DNA of 64,000 bases from Cytobacillus praedii (GTDB lineage: Bacteria; Bacillota; Bacilli; Bacillales; Cytobacillaceae). The notes beneath the pieces are model-generated. The model saw only the letters and a program-made list of their open reading frames with translations, searched no databases and was not told the DNA's origin. Below, piece after piece: positions 35,349 through 43,664 of this stretch. Each line of letters begins with the position of its first letter. The stretch's first letter is position 1. Location: positions 291,154 through 355,153 of the forward strand of contig NZ_LMBX01000001.1 in the NCBI RefSeq assembly GCF_001439605.1, in the 5' to 3' direction. A program made the position numbers and the translations under genes.

Positions 35349-36707
35349 ATGAATCGTAAATTAGTAGCTTTATTTGCAGCAGCGGGTTTAGTTTTATCCA
35401 GTGGTACTGCCAGTGCGGCAATGATTGTCAGTCCAAGTACACAGTATGAGGTAGTATTAGAGAATAAGCTTTTGAAGAAAATCAGCGCGGATAATATGTA
35501 TAAAACAATTGAATTGTTATCTAAGCAGCCTAGGGAAGCAGGAACAGAAGGGGAGCTCAAAGCGGTCAAATACATAGAAGGAGAATTTAAGAAGTTAGGC
35601 TACAAAACAGAAATTCAGCCATTTCCAATTTATGATTTTAAGACCAATCATGCAAAGGTGAAAATTGGCGACACCGATCTAGGCGGAACTCCTCATGCGT
35701 TTAGCGGCAGTGCGAGCGGAAAAGTAACAGCTCCATTGGTGTATGTTGGGAAGGCAACACCTGAGGAAGTTGGGGATGTTAAAGGGAAGATTGTCTTAGC
35801 GGAACGCGGGGATATCGCTTTCGTTGATAAGATTAAAAATGTCCTTGAAAAAGGGGCAGTCGGTGTCCTGATGTACAATAATTCGGATGAGGGCAATACA
35901 TTCGGACAAGCTGCAGAGGGACAAAATATTCCGGCGGTTGCCATTACCAAAGCAGAAGGATTTAAGCTGGTTGATCAGTTGAAAGCAAAAGAGCTTTCGG
36001 TAACCCTGGATGTCGATATTGAAAAAATTGAGAAGACCTCCTACAATGTAATCGCAACAAAACCTGCAACAGAGAAGAAAAATACAGGACAAATTGTAAC
36101 GGTTGGTGCACACCATGATTCAGTGCCTGGTGGACCAGGCGCGAATGATGATGCATCAGGGGTTTCGGCTGTCCTTGAATTAGCCAGACTGTTTGCGAAG
36201 GAAAAGACAGATACAGAAATTCGCTTCCTTACATTTGGTTCGGAGGAAAGAGGGCTAGTCGGCTCTTCTTATTATGCATCCAAACTTCCAAAGGCAGATG
36301 TTGATAAAATGGTTGCGCACTTCCAAATGGATATGATCGGCGGCCGTGATGCCGGAGGAGATAACGAGGCTGGCGGATTAATTATGTATACAATTGACGG
36401 CAAGAAAAATCTCGTGACTGACTTAGGGGCAACATCAAGCTATCATCTTTTTAATGAGGTTCTTCCGTATGGACAGCTGGGCCGAAGCGATCATCAGCCA
36501 TTCCATGACCTAGGAATCCCATCAGCCTTATTTATTCATTCCCCAGTCGAGCCTTGGTACCATAAGCCGACAGACACACTAGATAAGATTGACAAGAAAA
36601 AGCTTCTTCAAGTAGCGAAAATCGTAGGCTCATCTGTCTACCATATTACAGATCCTAAGACACCTGGCATCATCAAATACTATTTTGAAGATCGCGCGGT
36701 AGATTAA
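35349..36707 (+). CDS. ywaD: Secreted M28 aminopeptidase YwaD
   Basis: 452 residues: signal peptide (MNRKLVALFAAAGLVLSSG, cut after ASA), a PA domain insert (about 105-230) and the M28 zinc peptidase domain. Zinc ligands fit VGAHHDSVPGGPGANDDASG, GSEERGLVGSS, FQMDMIGG and WYHKPTDT. B. subtilis YwaD is a secreted double-zinc leucyl aminopeptidase of the same size. AGGAGG is 6 bases before ATG 35349, better spaced than ATG 35346. Confidence 0.93.
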   Translation: MNRKLVALFAAAGLVLSSGTASAAMIVSPSTQYEVVLENKLLKKISADNMYKTIELLSKQPREAGTEGELKAVKYIEGEFKKLGYKTEIQPFPIYDFKTNHAKVKIGDTDLGGTPHAFSGSASGKVTAPLVYVGKATPEEVGDVKGKIVLAERGDIAFVDKIKNVLEKGAVGVLMYNNSDEGNTFGQAAEGQNIPAVAITKAEGFKLVDQLKAKELSVTLDVDIEKIEKTSYNVIATKPATEKKNTGQIVTVGAHHDSVPGGPGANDDASGVSAVLELARLFAKEKTDTEIRFLTFGSEERGLVGSSYYASKLPKADVDKMVAHFQMDMIGGRDAGGDNEAGGLIMYTIDGKKNLVTDLGATSSYHLFNEVLPYGQLGRSDHQPFHDLGIPSALFIHSPVEPWYHKPTDTLDKIDKKKLLQVAKIVGSSVYHITDPKTPGIIKYYFEDRAVD

Positions 36708-36714
36708 TAGAGTG

Positions 36715-36746
36715 TCCATGGGCGGTGTCTGTCACCGCTCATGGAC
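36715..36746 (+). terminator. Hairpin after ywaD carrying CGGTGTCTGTCACCGC
   Basis: GTCCATGGGCGGTG / CACCGCTCATGGAC form a long stem. The T-tract that follows is poor. Its core recurs at 43614 with one base changed. Confidence 0.65.
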
Positions 36747-36756
36747 CTGTTTGTAT

Positions 36757-37104
36757 TGTTCAATGGATATTAAATGAATCAATTAAAATCGCTTCAAAAG
36801 CCTTTGACTTTTAGGGCACTGAAAAAGCCACGAATAAATTGATTGTATTCAATTTAAGGAGCAATGCCTTTTTATAGGTAGAATCCTAAATTCAATCTCT
36901 CCTTACCTTTTACCCTCTTCATTTTTTTATCTTTCCTTTTATAAGATCTATTTCAATCCGACTCGACCAGCAGATTTTCTTGGGATATGCCATAGATAGG
37001 AAAGGCAACGAAATTGTCCATAAAGGACCATTTGGTGCAAGCCCGTATCTGATGGACATTCCATCTGGTATACTGTCCCTTTTCCTACCAATGAAAAGAT
37101 AGCT
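36757..37104. other. Gene-free region upstream of the 51-bp array
   Basis: No supported gene. A plus-strand frame ending at the TAG near 37101 reads IFLGYAIDRKGNEIVHKGPF without a start codon or ribosome binding site; it may be a remnant. Confidence 0.4.
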
Positions 37105-37408
37105 GGGCACATAAAAAGAAATTGGATCCCTTTATTTCTATAAAAGGGGAAAAATGGACACATAAAAAGAAAAAGGAGCCCGATATTTCCACAAAAAGGA
37201 GAAATCGGGCACATAAAAAGAAATAGGAGCCCAACATTTCCGTAAAAAGGAAAAACCGGGCACATAAAAAGAAATAGGTGCCCAACACTTCCGTAAAAAG
37301 GAAAAAGTGGGCATGTAAAAAGAAAAAGGACCCCGATATTTCCATAAAAAGGGGAAACTGGGCGCATAAAAAGAAATAGGAGCCCAATATTCCTAAAAAG
37401 GTAAAATA
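37105..37408. repeat. 51-bp tandem array with two hairpins per unit
   Basis: Six units of exactly 51 bp; the C of GGGC lies at 37108, 37159, 37210, 37261, 37312 and 37363. Each unit holds GGGC-N18-GCCC and TTTCC-GTAAAAA-GGAAA, both inverted repeats. Only minus-strand reading gives long open frames, with no start signal, so no gene is called. Confidence 0.92.
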
Positions 37409-37723
37409 AGGAACGATTCTAAACTGTTAAAAGATAAAAACAGCCTCATCACGAATCGCTCCTTTTGATCCCCGCATCCTAACGTCTCGACGAATGCGCT
37501 CATCTGCGGTGGTACGTATGCAGTGCCAGTCTAGGTTTACCTACCACATCATCGTGTTTTATTTTAGTTGAATATCTAAGTTAGTATACAAGTGCTGGAT
37601 TCACTCAGACAGCCTCTCCTTGGATACATACCCAGCACTTCTTCATTCGAAAAGAAGATTTACTCAAATTAAATTTCTCAAATGTCATATATAACTGGGA
37701 TTGCTATTAAAATAGGAAATTAG

Positions 37724-37754
37724 CATAACATCCCCTAACAGAGTGCATAGAATG
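37724..37754 (+). promoter_or_regulatory. Candidate mother-cell (SigE/SigK) promoter of the cupin gene
   Basis: CATAACAT, 14 bp, CATAGAATG resembles SigE and SigK promoters. It lies about 30 bp before the start codon. Confidence 0.45.
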
Positions 37755-37785
37755 ATTTTATAAATCTGAAAGGGGTTGAAGAAAG

Positions 37786-38361
37786 ATGTATCATGTCCCT
37801 AATGTTTATCCAAATGCATATCCCTATTATGCTCACTTGCCAATGGATAACCATGGAAGGTACCCCGCTTACTGGAATGTTCAGAATGGGGCGAATCATA
37901 CGATGCAATGGCTTCCTTTACAATCACAACAGGAAAGGAATCAGATTGAGTTAAAGGATTATGGTTCAGCACCATTTGTGGTAAATATCAATAAGGCAAC
38001 CAAGCAAAATCGTAATTATCGAACTGCTTTATGGACAGGAAGGCATTTGCAAGTTACGTTGATGAGCCTAAAAGTGGGGGAAGATATCGGTTTAGAAATA
38101 CATCCAACGGTCGATCAATTTCTAAGAATTGAACAAGGTCAAGGGATTGTTCAAATGGGGAACAGGAAGAATAATTTATATTTTAGAAGAAAGGTCTCTG
38201 ATGATGATGCCATCATGATCCCTGCTGGAACCTGGCATAATGTAACGAATACAGGCAATGTCCCTCTGAAACTTTATTCCATCTATGCACCGCCTAACCA
38301 CCCATTTGGTACAGTTCATAGGACAAAAGCGAATGCAATGGCAGCGGAGCACGGGCATTAA
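37786..38361 (+). CDS. Cupin-domain protein, possible spore-coat protein
   Basis: 191 residues. The N-terminal ~45 residues are rich in Tyr, Pro and Asn (NVYPNAYPYYAHLPMDN), as in spore-coat proteins. The cupin follows: LKVGEDIGLEIHPTVDQFLR (His/Glu motif) and AIMIPAGTWHNVTNTGNVPL. The metal and substrate are unknown. A mother-cell promoter candidate upstream supports a sporulation role, by inference. ATG follows AAAGGGGTTG. Confidence 0.8.
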   Translation: MYHVPNVYPNAYPYYAHLPMDNHGRYPAYWNVQNGANHTMQWLPLQSQQERNQIELKDYGSAPFVVNINKATKQNRNYRTALWTGRHLQVTLMSLKVGEDIGLEIHPTVDQFLRIEQGQGIVQMGNRKNNLYFRRKVSDDDAIMIPAGTWHNVTNTGNVPLKLYSIYAPPNHPFGTVHRTKANAMAAEHGH

Positions 38362-38370
38362 ATCTCTTTG

Positions 38371-38407
38371 ATGCAGTGATGCAAAGTAATACTTTGTATC
38401 GCTGCAT
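38371..38407. terminator. 17-bp hairpin after the cupin gene
   Basis: ATGCAGTGATGCAAAGT pairs fully (two G-T pairs) with ACTTTGTATCGCTGCAT around AAT. There is no T-tract. Confidence 0.6.
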
Positions 38408-38525
38408 GCTGAATAAGTTTATATTACATAAAGGATTTACGCTTTTTATATTGAAGTTATTAAGCAGGGCGTACAGTTATTAAAATATATAAGCATCAGA
38501 CCATTAAATAAATGGGGGGATTACA

Positions 38526-38672
38526 ATGGCAAGATTTATTGATGATTTGGCGGGAGCCATCTATGATGTTTTTAAGTTTTTATTTACTAGTGTTTGTTAT
38601 CTTCTTGCCGGGATGCTCATTGTCGGAATCCCGCTCTACCTAATTGTGCTTGTTTTTAAATTGATTGCTTAA
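38526..38672 (+). CDS. 48-residue membrane protein
   Basis: A short ORF with a strong ribosome binding site (GGGGGGAT) 6 bases before its ATG. It encodes MARFIDDLAGAIYDVFKFLF then one long hydrophobic stretch ending IVLVFKLIA. Probably one or two membrane helices with an amphipathic N-terminus. No family recognised. Confidence 0.7.
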   Translation: MARFIDDLAGAIYDVFKFLFTSVCYLLAGMLIVGIPLYLIVLVFKLIA

Positions 38673-38719
38673 GCTGGGAGAGGAAGTAACCAATACAATC
38701 GTTTGAAAAGAGGAACCTC

Positions 38720-39667
38720 ATGGAGAAGATAGCAAAGAAATATCTGAAAATATATCATAATCCAGCAGAGACCAATGATATCTATACATATGCAGATTGG
38801 GAAGAGTATTTAAACCAGCAAATTGAGATAGGCACAAGAATTGAAGAAAGAAGAAAAGATGCTGATATAACTATCTATGTAGCTTTAATAAAAAATCCGT
38901 ATTTATTGGGTTTGTCTCAAGCTTTTCAGAATAATGATTATGAGTTATTGAATAACGCCATTTACCATTACAGCAAACATAGATTATTAGATTTAAAAGC
39001 TGGCGGATATGATCATTGCCTATACTTCTGGAATGTGATGGATAGCATGGCCTGCAATTATAAAGAAGCAGTCGAGAAATGTTTCCCTGAGGAATTGGGG
39101 CTATGCAAGAATGGGTACCCTTTTTATGTAGTAGCAGGTAATTTGCTTATGTCATTATGGTATAAAAATCAGCAATGGATGGAACTTGCTTATCCTGCAG
39201 GAGAGAAATTTTTGCGTCAGAAGAAGGGGTTATGGGAAAAAGCAATCGTTTCCTATCTAACGGCGCTATCGAATAAGGATATCGAAAAAGCAACGGAGGC
39301 ATTGGGTGATGTATGTAAATATTCGACAAGATTAGATCGTCCAAAAATATATAAATGCTTCTGCACAGAAGCACATGGGCTGTACCAGATAGCCAGATAC
39401 ATATTATCTGAAGATGATTTCAATCGAATCGAAATGCCAGCAAATGATAATTTTTGCAAGGGATTGATTTCGTGGCAGAGCAAACATAACTATCCGGAAA
39501 AGGGGGAAATGATCGTACACTATCCGGAAAAGCTTGAGGTGATGAATCATATTTTTGACCTGCCATTGCCAAGATGTATTTTAATGGGAAGCGGCGGCAG
39601 GAAAACAATAGACACAGAACGAATGAAAAAGAATTTGATTGCGGATTTTGCGGGCGTTGATTCTTGA
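38720..39667 (+). CDS. Hypothetical protein, possible Imm49-like immunity protein
   Basis: 315 residues, soluble and alpha-helical, with scattered cysteines and no signal peptide. Length and helical pattern (ADITIYVALIKNPYLLGLSQ, EKAIVSYLTALSNKDIEKAT) are reminiscent of Imm49-type immunity proteins, but no certain motif is seen. The neighbouring SMI1-like gene also belongs to a family rich in toxin-immunity proteins. ATG follows GAGGAACC. Confidence 0.55.
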   Translation: MEKIAKKYLKIYHNPAETNDIYTYADWEEYLNQQIEIGTRIEERRKDADITIYVALIKNPYLLGLSQAFQNNDYELLNNAIYHYSKHRLLDLKAGGYDHCLYFWNVMDSMACNYKEAVEKCFPEELGLCKNGYPFYVVAGNLLMSLWYKNQQWMELAYPAGEKFLRQKKGLWEKAIVSYLTALSNKDIEKATEALGDVCKYSTRLDRPKIYKCFCTEAHGLYQIARYILSEDDFNRIEMPANDNFCKGLISWQSKHNYPEKGEMIVHYPEKLEVMNHIFDLPLPRCILMGSGGRKTIDTERMKKNLIADFAGVDS

Positions 39668-39754
39668 AGAATGAACGCTGTTTTTCGTTGTAGTTATTGA
39701 GCTTCAAGATGCAGGATAGATCAAGAAATTAGCTGCGGAGGGCGAGGGTAAAAA

Positions 39755-41112
39755 ATGAAGGATATTCAATTTCTTATTTCAAAATGGAAAGAAATACTAC
39801 AAAAAGTAGAGAAGAATAACGGCAAAGTCTATCAAATGGAAATTGGCGAGACGGCAACACTGCAGGAGATAGAGGCGAAAGAAAAGGAGCTAGGGTGTCA
39901 ATTGCCTCCTTCATATAAATACATCGTACAAAACATAGGAAAATCCCTTTCCTTTTATTACTCATTCTCTGAGGATACAATGATTCCCAGTGAATTTAGG
40001 GAAATATTTTCAGGAGAGATCCATTGGAATATCAACTTCCTTCAGAATTTAACTAGGTTAGCTGATGAAGGAATGGAGGATGGTGAAGATTATGGGAGTA
40101 CACTTAGGGGGAAATTAGAGTTTTCGCACGCTGGAAATGGAGATATTTATGCATTTGATATGTCTGTTGACAGGGTGGAAAAACCAGTTATTTATTGGGA
40201 TCATGAGGAAGACACGATTACTTATGTTGCCGATTCATTTATCAATTATTTACTTAGAATTACTGAACTTGGGTGTATTGGCAGTGAAAAGTGGCAGTTT
40301 GAATATTTTCTAAGCGAATCTGGAGTGGACACCGCAAGTCAAGCAGCCGTTAGGTGGAAGCAGTGGTTTGAAACATTTTCAGAAACAACCTTAGAAGATG
40401 TGAAAAATAATATGAAACAGCTAACAGCATTTGTTGTTTATCGAGGGAAGTTAGATGAGGAAACCATCACTTTACTCCAGAAATTTAATAGAAATGAGTT
40501 ATTTCAGTTCCTTTTAAATGAATTGCATAAAGAAGGAGCATTTAAAGATCAGAAGTTACTATGTGAGATGTTCGGACGGGTTCTAGGGCAAAACGCTGAA
40601 ACATGGGTTAGCAGCATATGGGAAGCGAAGCCAGATTATATGGATACTAGATTACGTTCGTACCTAACCTCAATGTGTGTAAGTAAGATAAAGGGTTGCC
40701 CCTCGTAATTAATTTTCTTGAACAGGAATGTAATAAAAAAATATCGGGGTATGAAGCACTTTCCCATCTTGGTCATTTTCATTCGAAGGATGTGATTTCC
40801 TGGATGGAGAATCATGTGAAATTTCCTGTGACAGAAGGCTGGGACGAATTATTTTTAAAATCAAACTTTTCATGGGATGATTTAAAAAGGTGGACCTCAT
40901 TAGAGGAAAAACATGAAGCAACTGTCATTCATGCATTAGAAAAGTATGTTCATGAGAAAGCAGCAAATAATAAATGTTCTTATGTAATATCAGGTCTTCC
41001 AGCAAAATCGGAATTTATTGATTTTCTAGTTAAATTACGTGATAAACAAGTGTTAAAAAAGCGAAAACTTCCCATTGAAAAAGTTATACAAAACATAGAT
41101 CTATTTTATTAA
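39755..41112 (+). pseudogene. SMI1/KNR4-like gene split by a frameshift
   Basis: The first part (39755-40708, 317 residues) has a SMI1/KNR4 (SUKH) domain: TLQEIEAKEKELGCQLPPSY near residue 35 and HAGNGDIYAFDMSVD near 125. It ends abruptly after SKIKGCPS. The second frame (from about 40687 to 41112) continues at once with PLVINFLEQECNKKISGYEA and helical repeats like the end of part one. One lost base near 40691-40701 (AAAGGGTTGCCCC) would rejoin them into about 450 residues. Either a real frameshift, a sequencing error, or two coupled genes (TTG 40696). SUKH proteins are often immunity proteins. Confidence 0.7.
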
Positions 41113-41160
41113 GGTTTGATTTTGAGGCGAAAAATAACTTGAATAGATAGGAGGTCCCCC

Positions 41161-41913
41161 ATGCAGCCACTCATCATCGACAAGGCACCACCAAGCATAA
41201 TAGTTAGATTAAGCCCAAATCCAATCAAGTTGCCCGAAGACATCGGCAACAGCCATGATCGCTTTTGGAATGAACAAATAAGCAAAAATCCTGCACTAAG
41301 GAATGGAGAAGCCTTCACTATTACAGATATTAGACAAACACCCGAGAAACTAGAAATCACCGTTGCGAAGACCGACTACAAACATTATCTATATACAATG
41401 CACCATCCAACGTGTGACCACCCTTGTAAAGTCATCTATTCCTGCACATCAGTCATCACAAAAGACAACCATATCGCTTTTGGCAGAATGAATCAAATGA
41501 CCTCTACCCCTGGGCGCCTGCAATTCACAGGCGGCGGACTGGAGGAATCTGATTTAAGAGATTCTATATTTGATATAGAAGAAAATATGAGTAGAGAACT
41601 AAAAGAAGAGATGGGGCTGGACATTCACTCCCCCCGCACTCGTTCCTTCCTTCCGAAATTCATCAAGCATAAAGGCTCACATGACTTTTGGGCGGTTATG
41701 TATGAATTATCGTTAGACATTACCGCAGAGGAGCTCCATGAGCACTTTTTAAACTATAACCAGTATTTAATTGAAAATGGACAGCAGCCTGAGTTTGATG
41801 AGTTCCTGCTCGTTCCGTTAGAAAAAGAGGCTGTAGAAGCATTTCTCCAAAACGAGCGAGCTCCTATGGTCGACTATTTAGCAGAGGTGCTCTTAAAGTA
41901 TGCAGAAAAATAG
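41161..41913 (+). CDS. Nudix-like hydrolase
   Basis: 250 residues. A Nudix box is recognisable as GGGLEESDLRDSIFD then MSRELKEEMGLDI (about 123-154), with a longer loop than the standard GX5EX7REUXEEXGU and without the usual first Glu. Substrate unknown. ATG follows AGGAGG. It converges on the L,D-transpeptidase gene. Confidence 0.75.
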   Translation: MQPLIIDKAPPSIIVRLSPNPIKLPEDIGNSHDRFWNEQISKNPALRNGEAFTITDIRQTPEKLEITVAKTDYKHYLYTMHHPTCDHPCKVIYSCTSVITKDNHIAFGRMNQMTSTPGRLQFTGGGLEESDLRDSIFDIEENMSRELKEEMGLDIHSPRTRSFLPKFIKHKGSHDFWAVMYELSLDITAEELHEHFLNYNQYLIENGQQPEFDEFLLVPLEKEAVEAFLQNERAPMVDYLAEVLLKYAEK

Positions 41914-41924
41914 GGACCCAGAAA

Positions 41925-41950
41925 AGAGAGCCGATCCTAATCGGCTCTCT
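41925..41950. terminator. Terminator between the Nudix and L,D-transpeptidase genes
   Basis: AGAGAGCCGAT-CCTA-ATCGGCTCTCT, 11-bp perfect stem. The T-tract is better on the minus strand (TTTTC). Confidence 0.85.
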
Positions 41951-41976
41951 CTATCTATGATTAACTGAGACTAGGA

Positions 41977-43131
41977 TTATTTAATGGTAACTGTCGTTTG
42001 CAGTGGAATATTGTTATATAGCCATTTGACGTCCGTATTTTTTAAACGAATGCATCCTAAGCTGACGTAGCCTCCAATGGAGGATGGATCATTCGTTCCG
42101 TGTATGCCATACTTTGTTCCCTTTGTTCCTGACACATCGAGACCAAGCCAATGGCTGCCAAAAGGATTCTTTGGATCGCCCCCAGGAATTCCCTTGGGGC
42201 TATACCATGGTTCATCAATTTTGTTAACAATTTTAAACGTTCCTTCAGGCGTGAGTGATGAGTTTTTCCCAGTTGCTACTGAAAACGTTTTAATCACTTT
42301 CTTGTCCTGATAAACAACAAGCTTATTTGTTTTTTTCGTAATGATGATGCTGTATACGGCTTTTTCTTTCTTTTTGTCCTCTTTAGCCGATAAGGAAGCG
42401 ATCTTTTGTAATGTGGAAGGACTAGGGATTTGCAGCGTTGTCCCATATTTCAACTGATCCGGATTTTTGATTCCATTATAACTAGCTAATGACAGACGCT
42501 GGGAAGCGCTTCCATAATATTTCCTTGAAATGCTGGCAAATGTTTCGCCTTTACTCACCTTATGAGTAAACATAAACTGGGGATTCGGAATGGCAAGCTT
42601 CATCCCTATACGAATCTCTTTTTCCGGATTTTTAATCCCGTTATAAGAAGAAATCTCATTCTGGAACTGACTGCTTGAAAAATAGAGCATGGTAATACTA
42701 AAAAGGGTCTCATTTTTCTTCACTTCATGTTCGATCACACGAATATCTTCTTTTTTCTTCACTTCACGTTTGATTACTTGAATGTCTTCTTTCTTCTTTC
42801 CTTCATTCTGACAAGTGCATTGCTTCTCTGCTTTTGTCTGTATCGCATCCACCCGTATGTCAGTTTTTAATTCCTGCTCTAATTCTGATGATTTTTTGGG
42901 CGGCGTTTGCTGTGATGAAGCTAAAACTTGCTCTTGATTTGCAAGCTTCTCTTTTGTTTTCACTTGATCAGCCATTGTGCTTGATTGAATAGCTGGTACT
43001 GCAGCGAAAAGACCTATCAATAATAAAAGCATGATAAAAATAAAAGTAAAGCGCCTTTTCCTTTGTCTGCTGGCCCTAATTCGCTTAGACCGAGAGAGCT
43101 GCATTTGCTGAAGATCCTTCTTACTCGACAT
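41977..43131 (-). CDS. L,D-transpeptidase with two LysM domains
   Basis: 384 residues: basic N-terminus, membrane anchor (FIFIMLLLLIGLFAAVP), Lys/Glu linker with a duplicated segment (KKEDIQVIKREV / KKEDIRVIEHEV), two LysM modules (ETLFSITMLYF..., ETFASISRKYYG...), then a YkuD domain. The catalytic motif is HGTNDP (His about 344) with SLGCIRL (Cys about 360). It should cross-link or modify peptidoglycan outside the membrane. ATG 43131 follows GAGGGGAAG; the frame is open to 43161. Confidence 0.93.
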   Translation of the reverse strand: MSSKKDLQQMQLSRSKRIRASRQRKRRFTFIFIMLLLLIGLFAAVPAIQSSTMADQVKTKEKLANQEQVLASSQQTPPKKSSELEQELKTDIRVDAIQTKAEKQCTCQNEGKKKEDIQVIKREVKKKEDIRVIEHEVKKNETLFSITMLYFSSSQFQNEISSYNGIKNPEKEIRIGMKLAIPNPQFMFTHKVSKGETFASISRKYYGSASQRLSLASYNGIKNPDQLKYGTTLQIPSPSTLQKIASLSAKEDKKKEKAVYSIIITKKTNKLVVYQDKKVIKTFSVATGKNSSLTPEGTFKIVNKIDEPWYSPKGIPGGDPKNPFGSHWLGLDVSGTKGTKYGIHGTNDPSSIGGYVSLGCIRLKNTDVKWLYNNIPLQTTVTIK

Positions 43132-43161
43132 GTTTCTTCCCCTCACACTATAATTCTGCAA

Positions 43162-43664
43162 AATCTACCAAATTATAGCTTGTTGCAAAGAAAAATAAAG
43201 CAAAAATAATAAAAATAGGACCACTGAAATAACAAATCACACCTATAGAACCAAGATATGGACACAATCTCGCGAAGCTATAGCTAAAATGAACCTCTTT
43301 TTTTCTGCAACCTTTTACCCAGCAGGACAAAAGGACAGGTTCACTAGTTTTATAAATGTTCCAAATATAGTAAACTGGTTAACTCCTAAAAATGTGCATT
43401 TGCTCACAGCCAAGCAGGTAATAATTATTCCTTCGTACATATAGGATTGTTCCAGTCATCAGACCGGCCATTCATTTTTTACAAAGATAAAGAGGGAATG
43501 GAGGAGCGATAGATTGGCTTCTCATTTCTGTTATTTACTGGAATAAGGTTTCCGTCCTCCAGTCCGCCAAAAAATCTATGAATCTGATAAAAAGTAGTCT
43601 AAAATATAGCTAACGGTGCCTGTCACCGCGTGATTCGACTAACTTTGGGAGGTGCCTGTTTTAG
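43162..43664. other. Intergenic region with CGGTGCCTGTCACCGC element
   Basis: About 500 bp between divergent genes. The hairpin CGGTG-CCTGT-CACCG at 43614-43629 is the second copy of the element at 36723. CTGGA/TCCAG arms near 43540-43565 are weak. No gene or clear promoter seen. Confidence 0.5.

Noticed and set aside
36919-37387. Minus-strand proteins of FLFMCPxFPFYGN repeats
   Set aside because: Several overlapping frames are open at once over the 51-bp array, with no ribosome binding site.
43600-43660. T-box riboswitch suggested by GGTGCC...CACCGCG
   Set aside because: The antiterminator consensus and specifier stem are absent, and the downstream gene is a protease, not an aminoacyl-tRNA or amino-acid gene.
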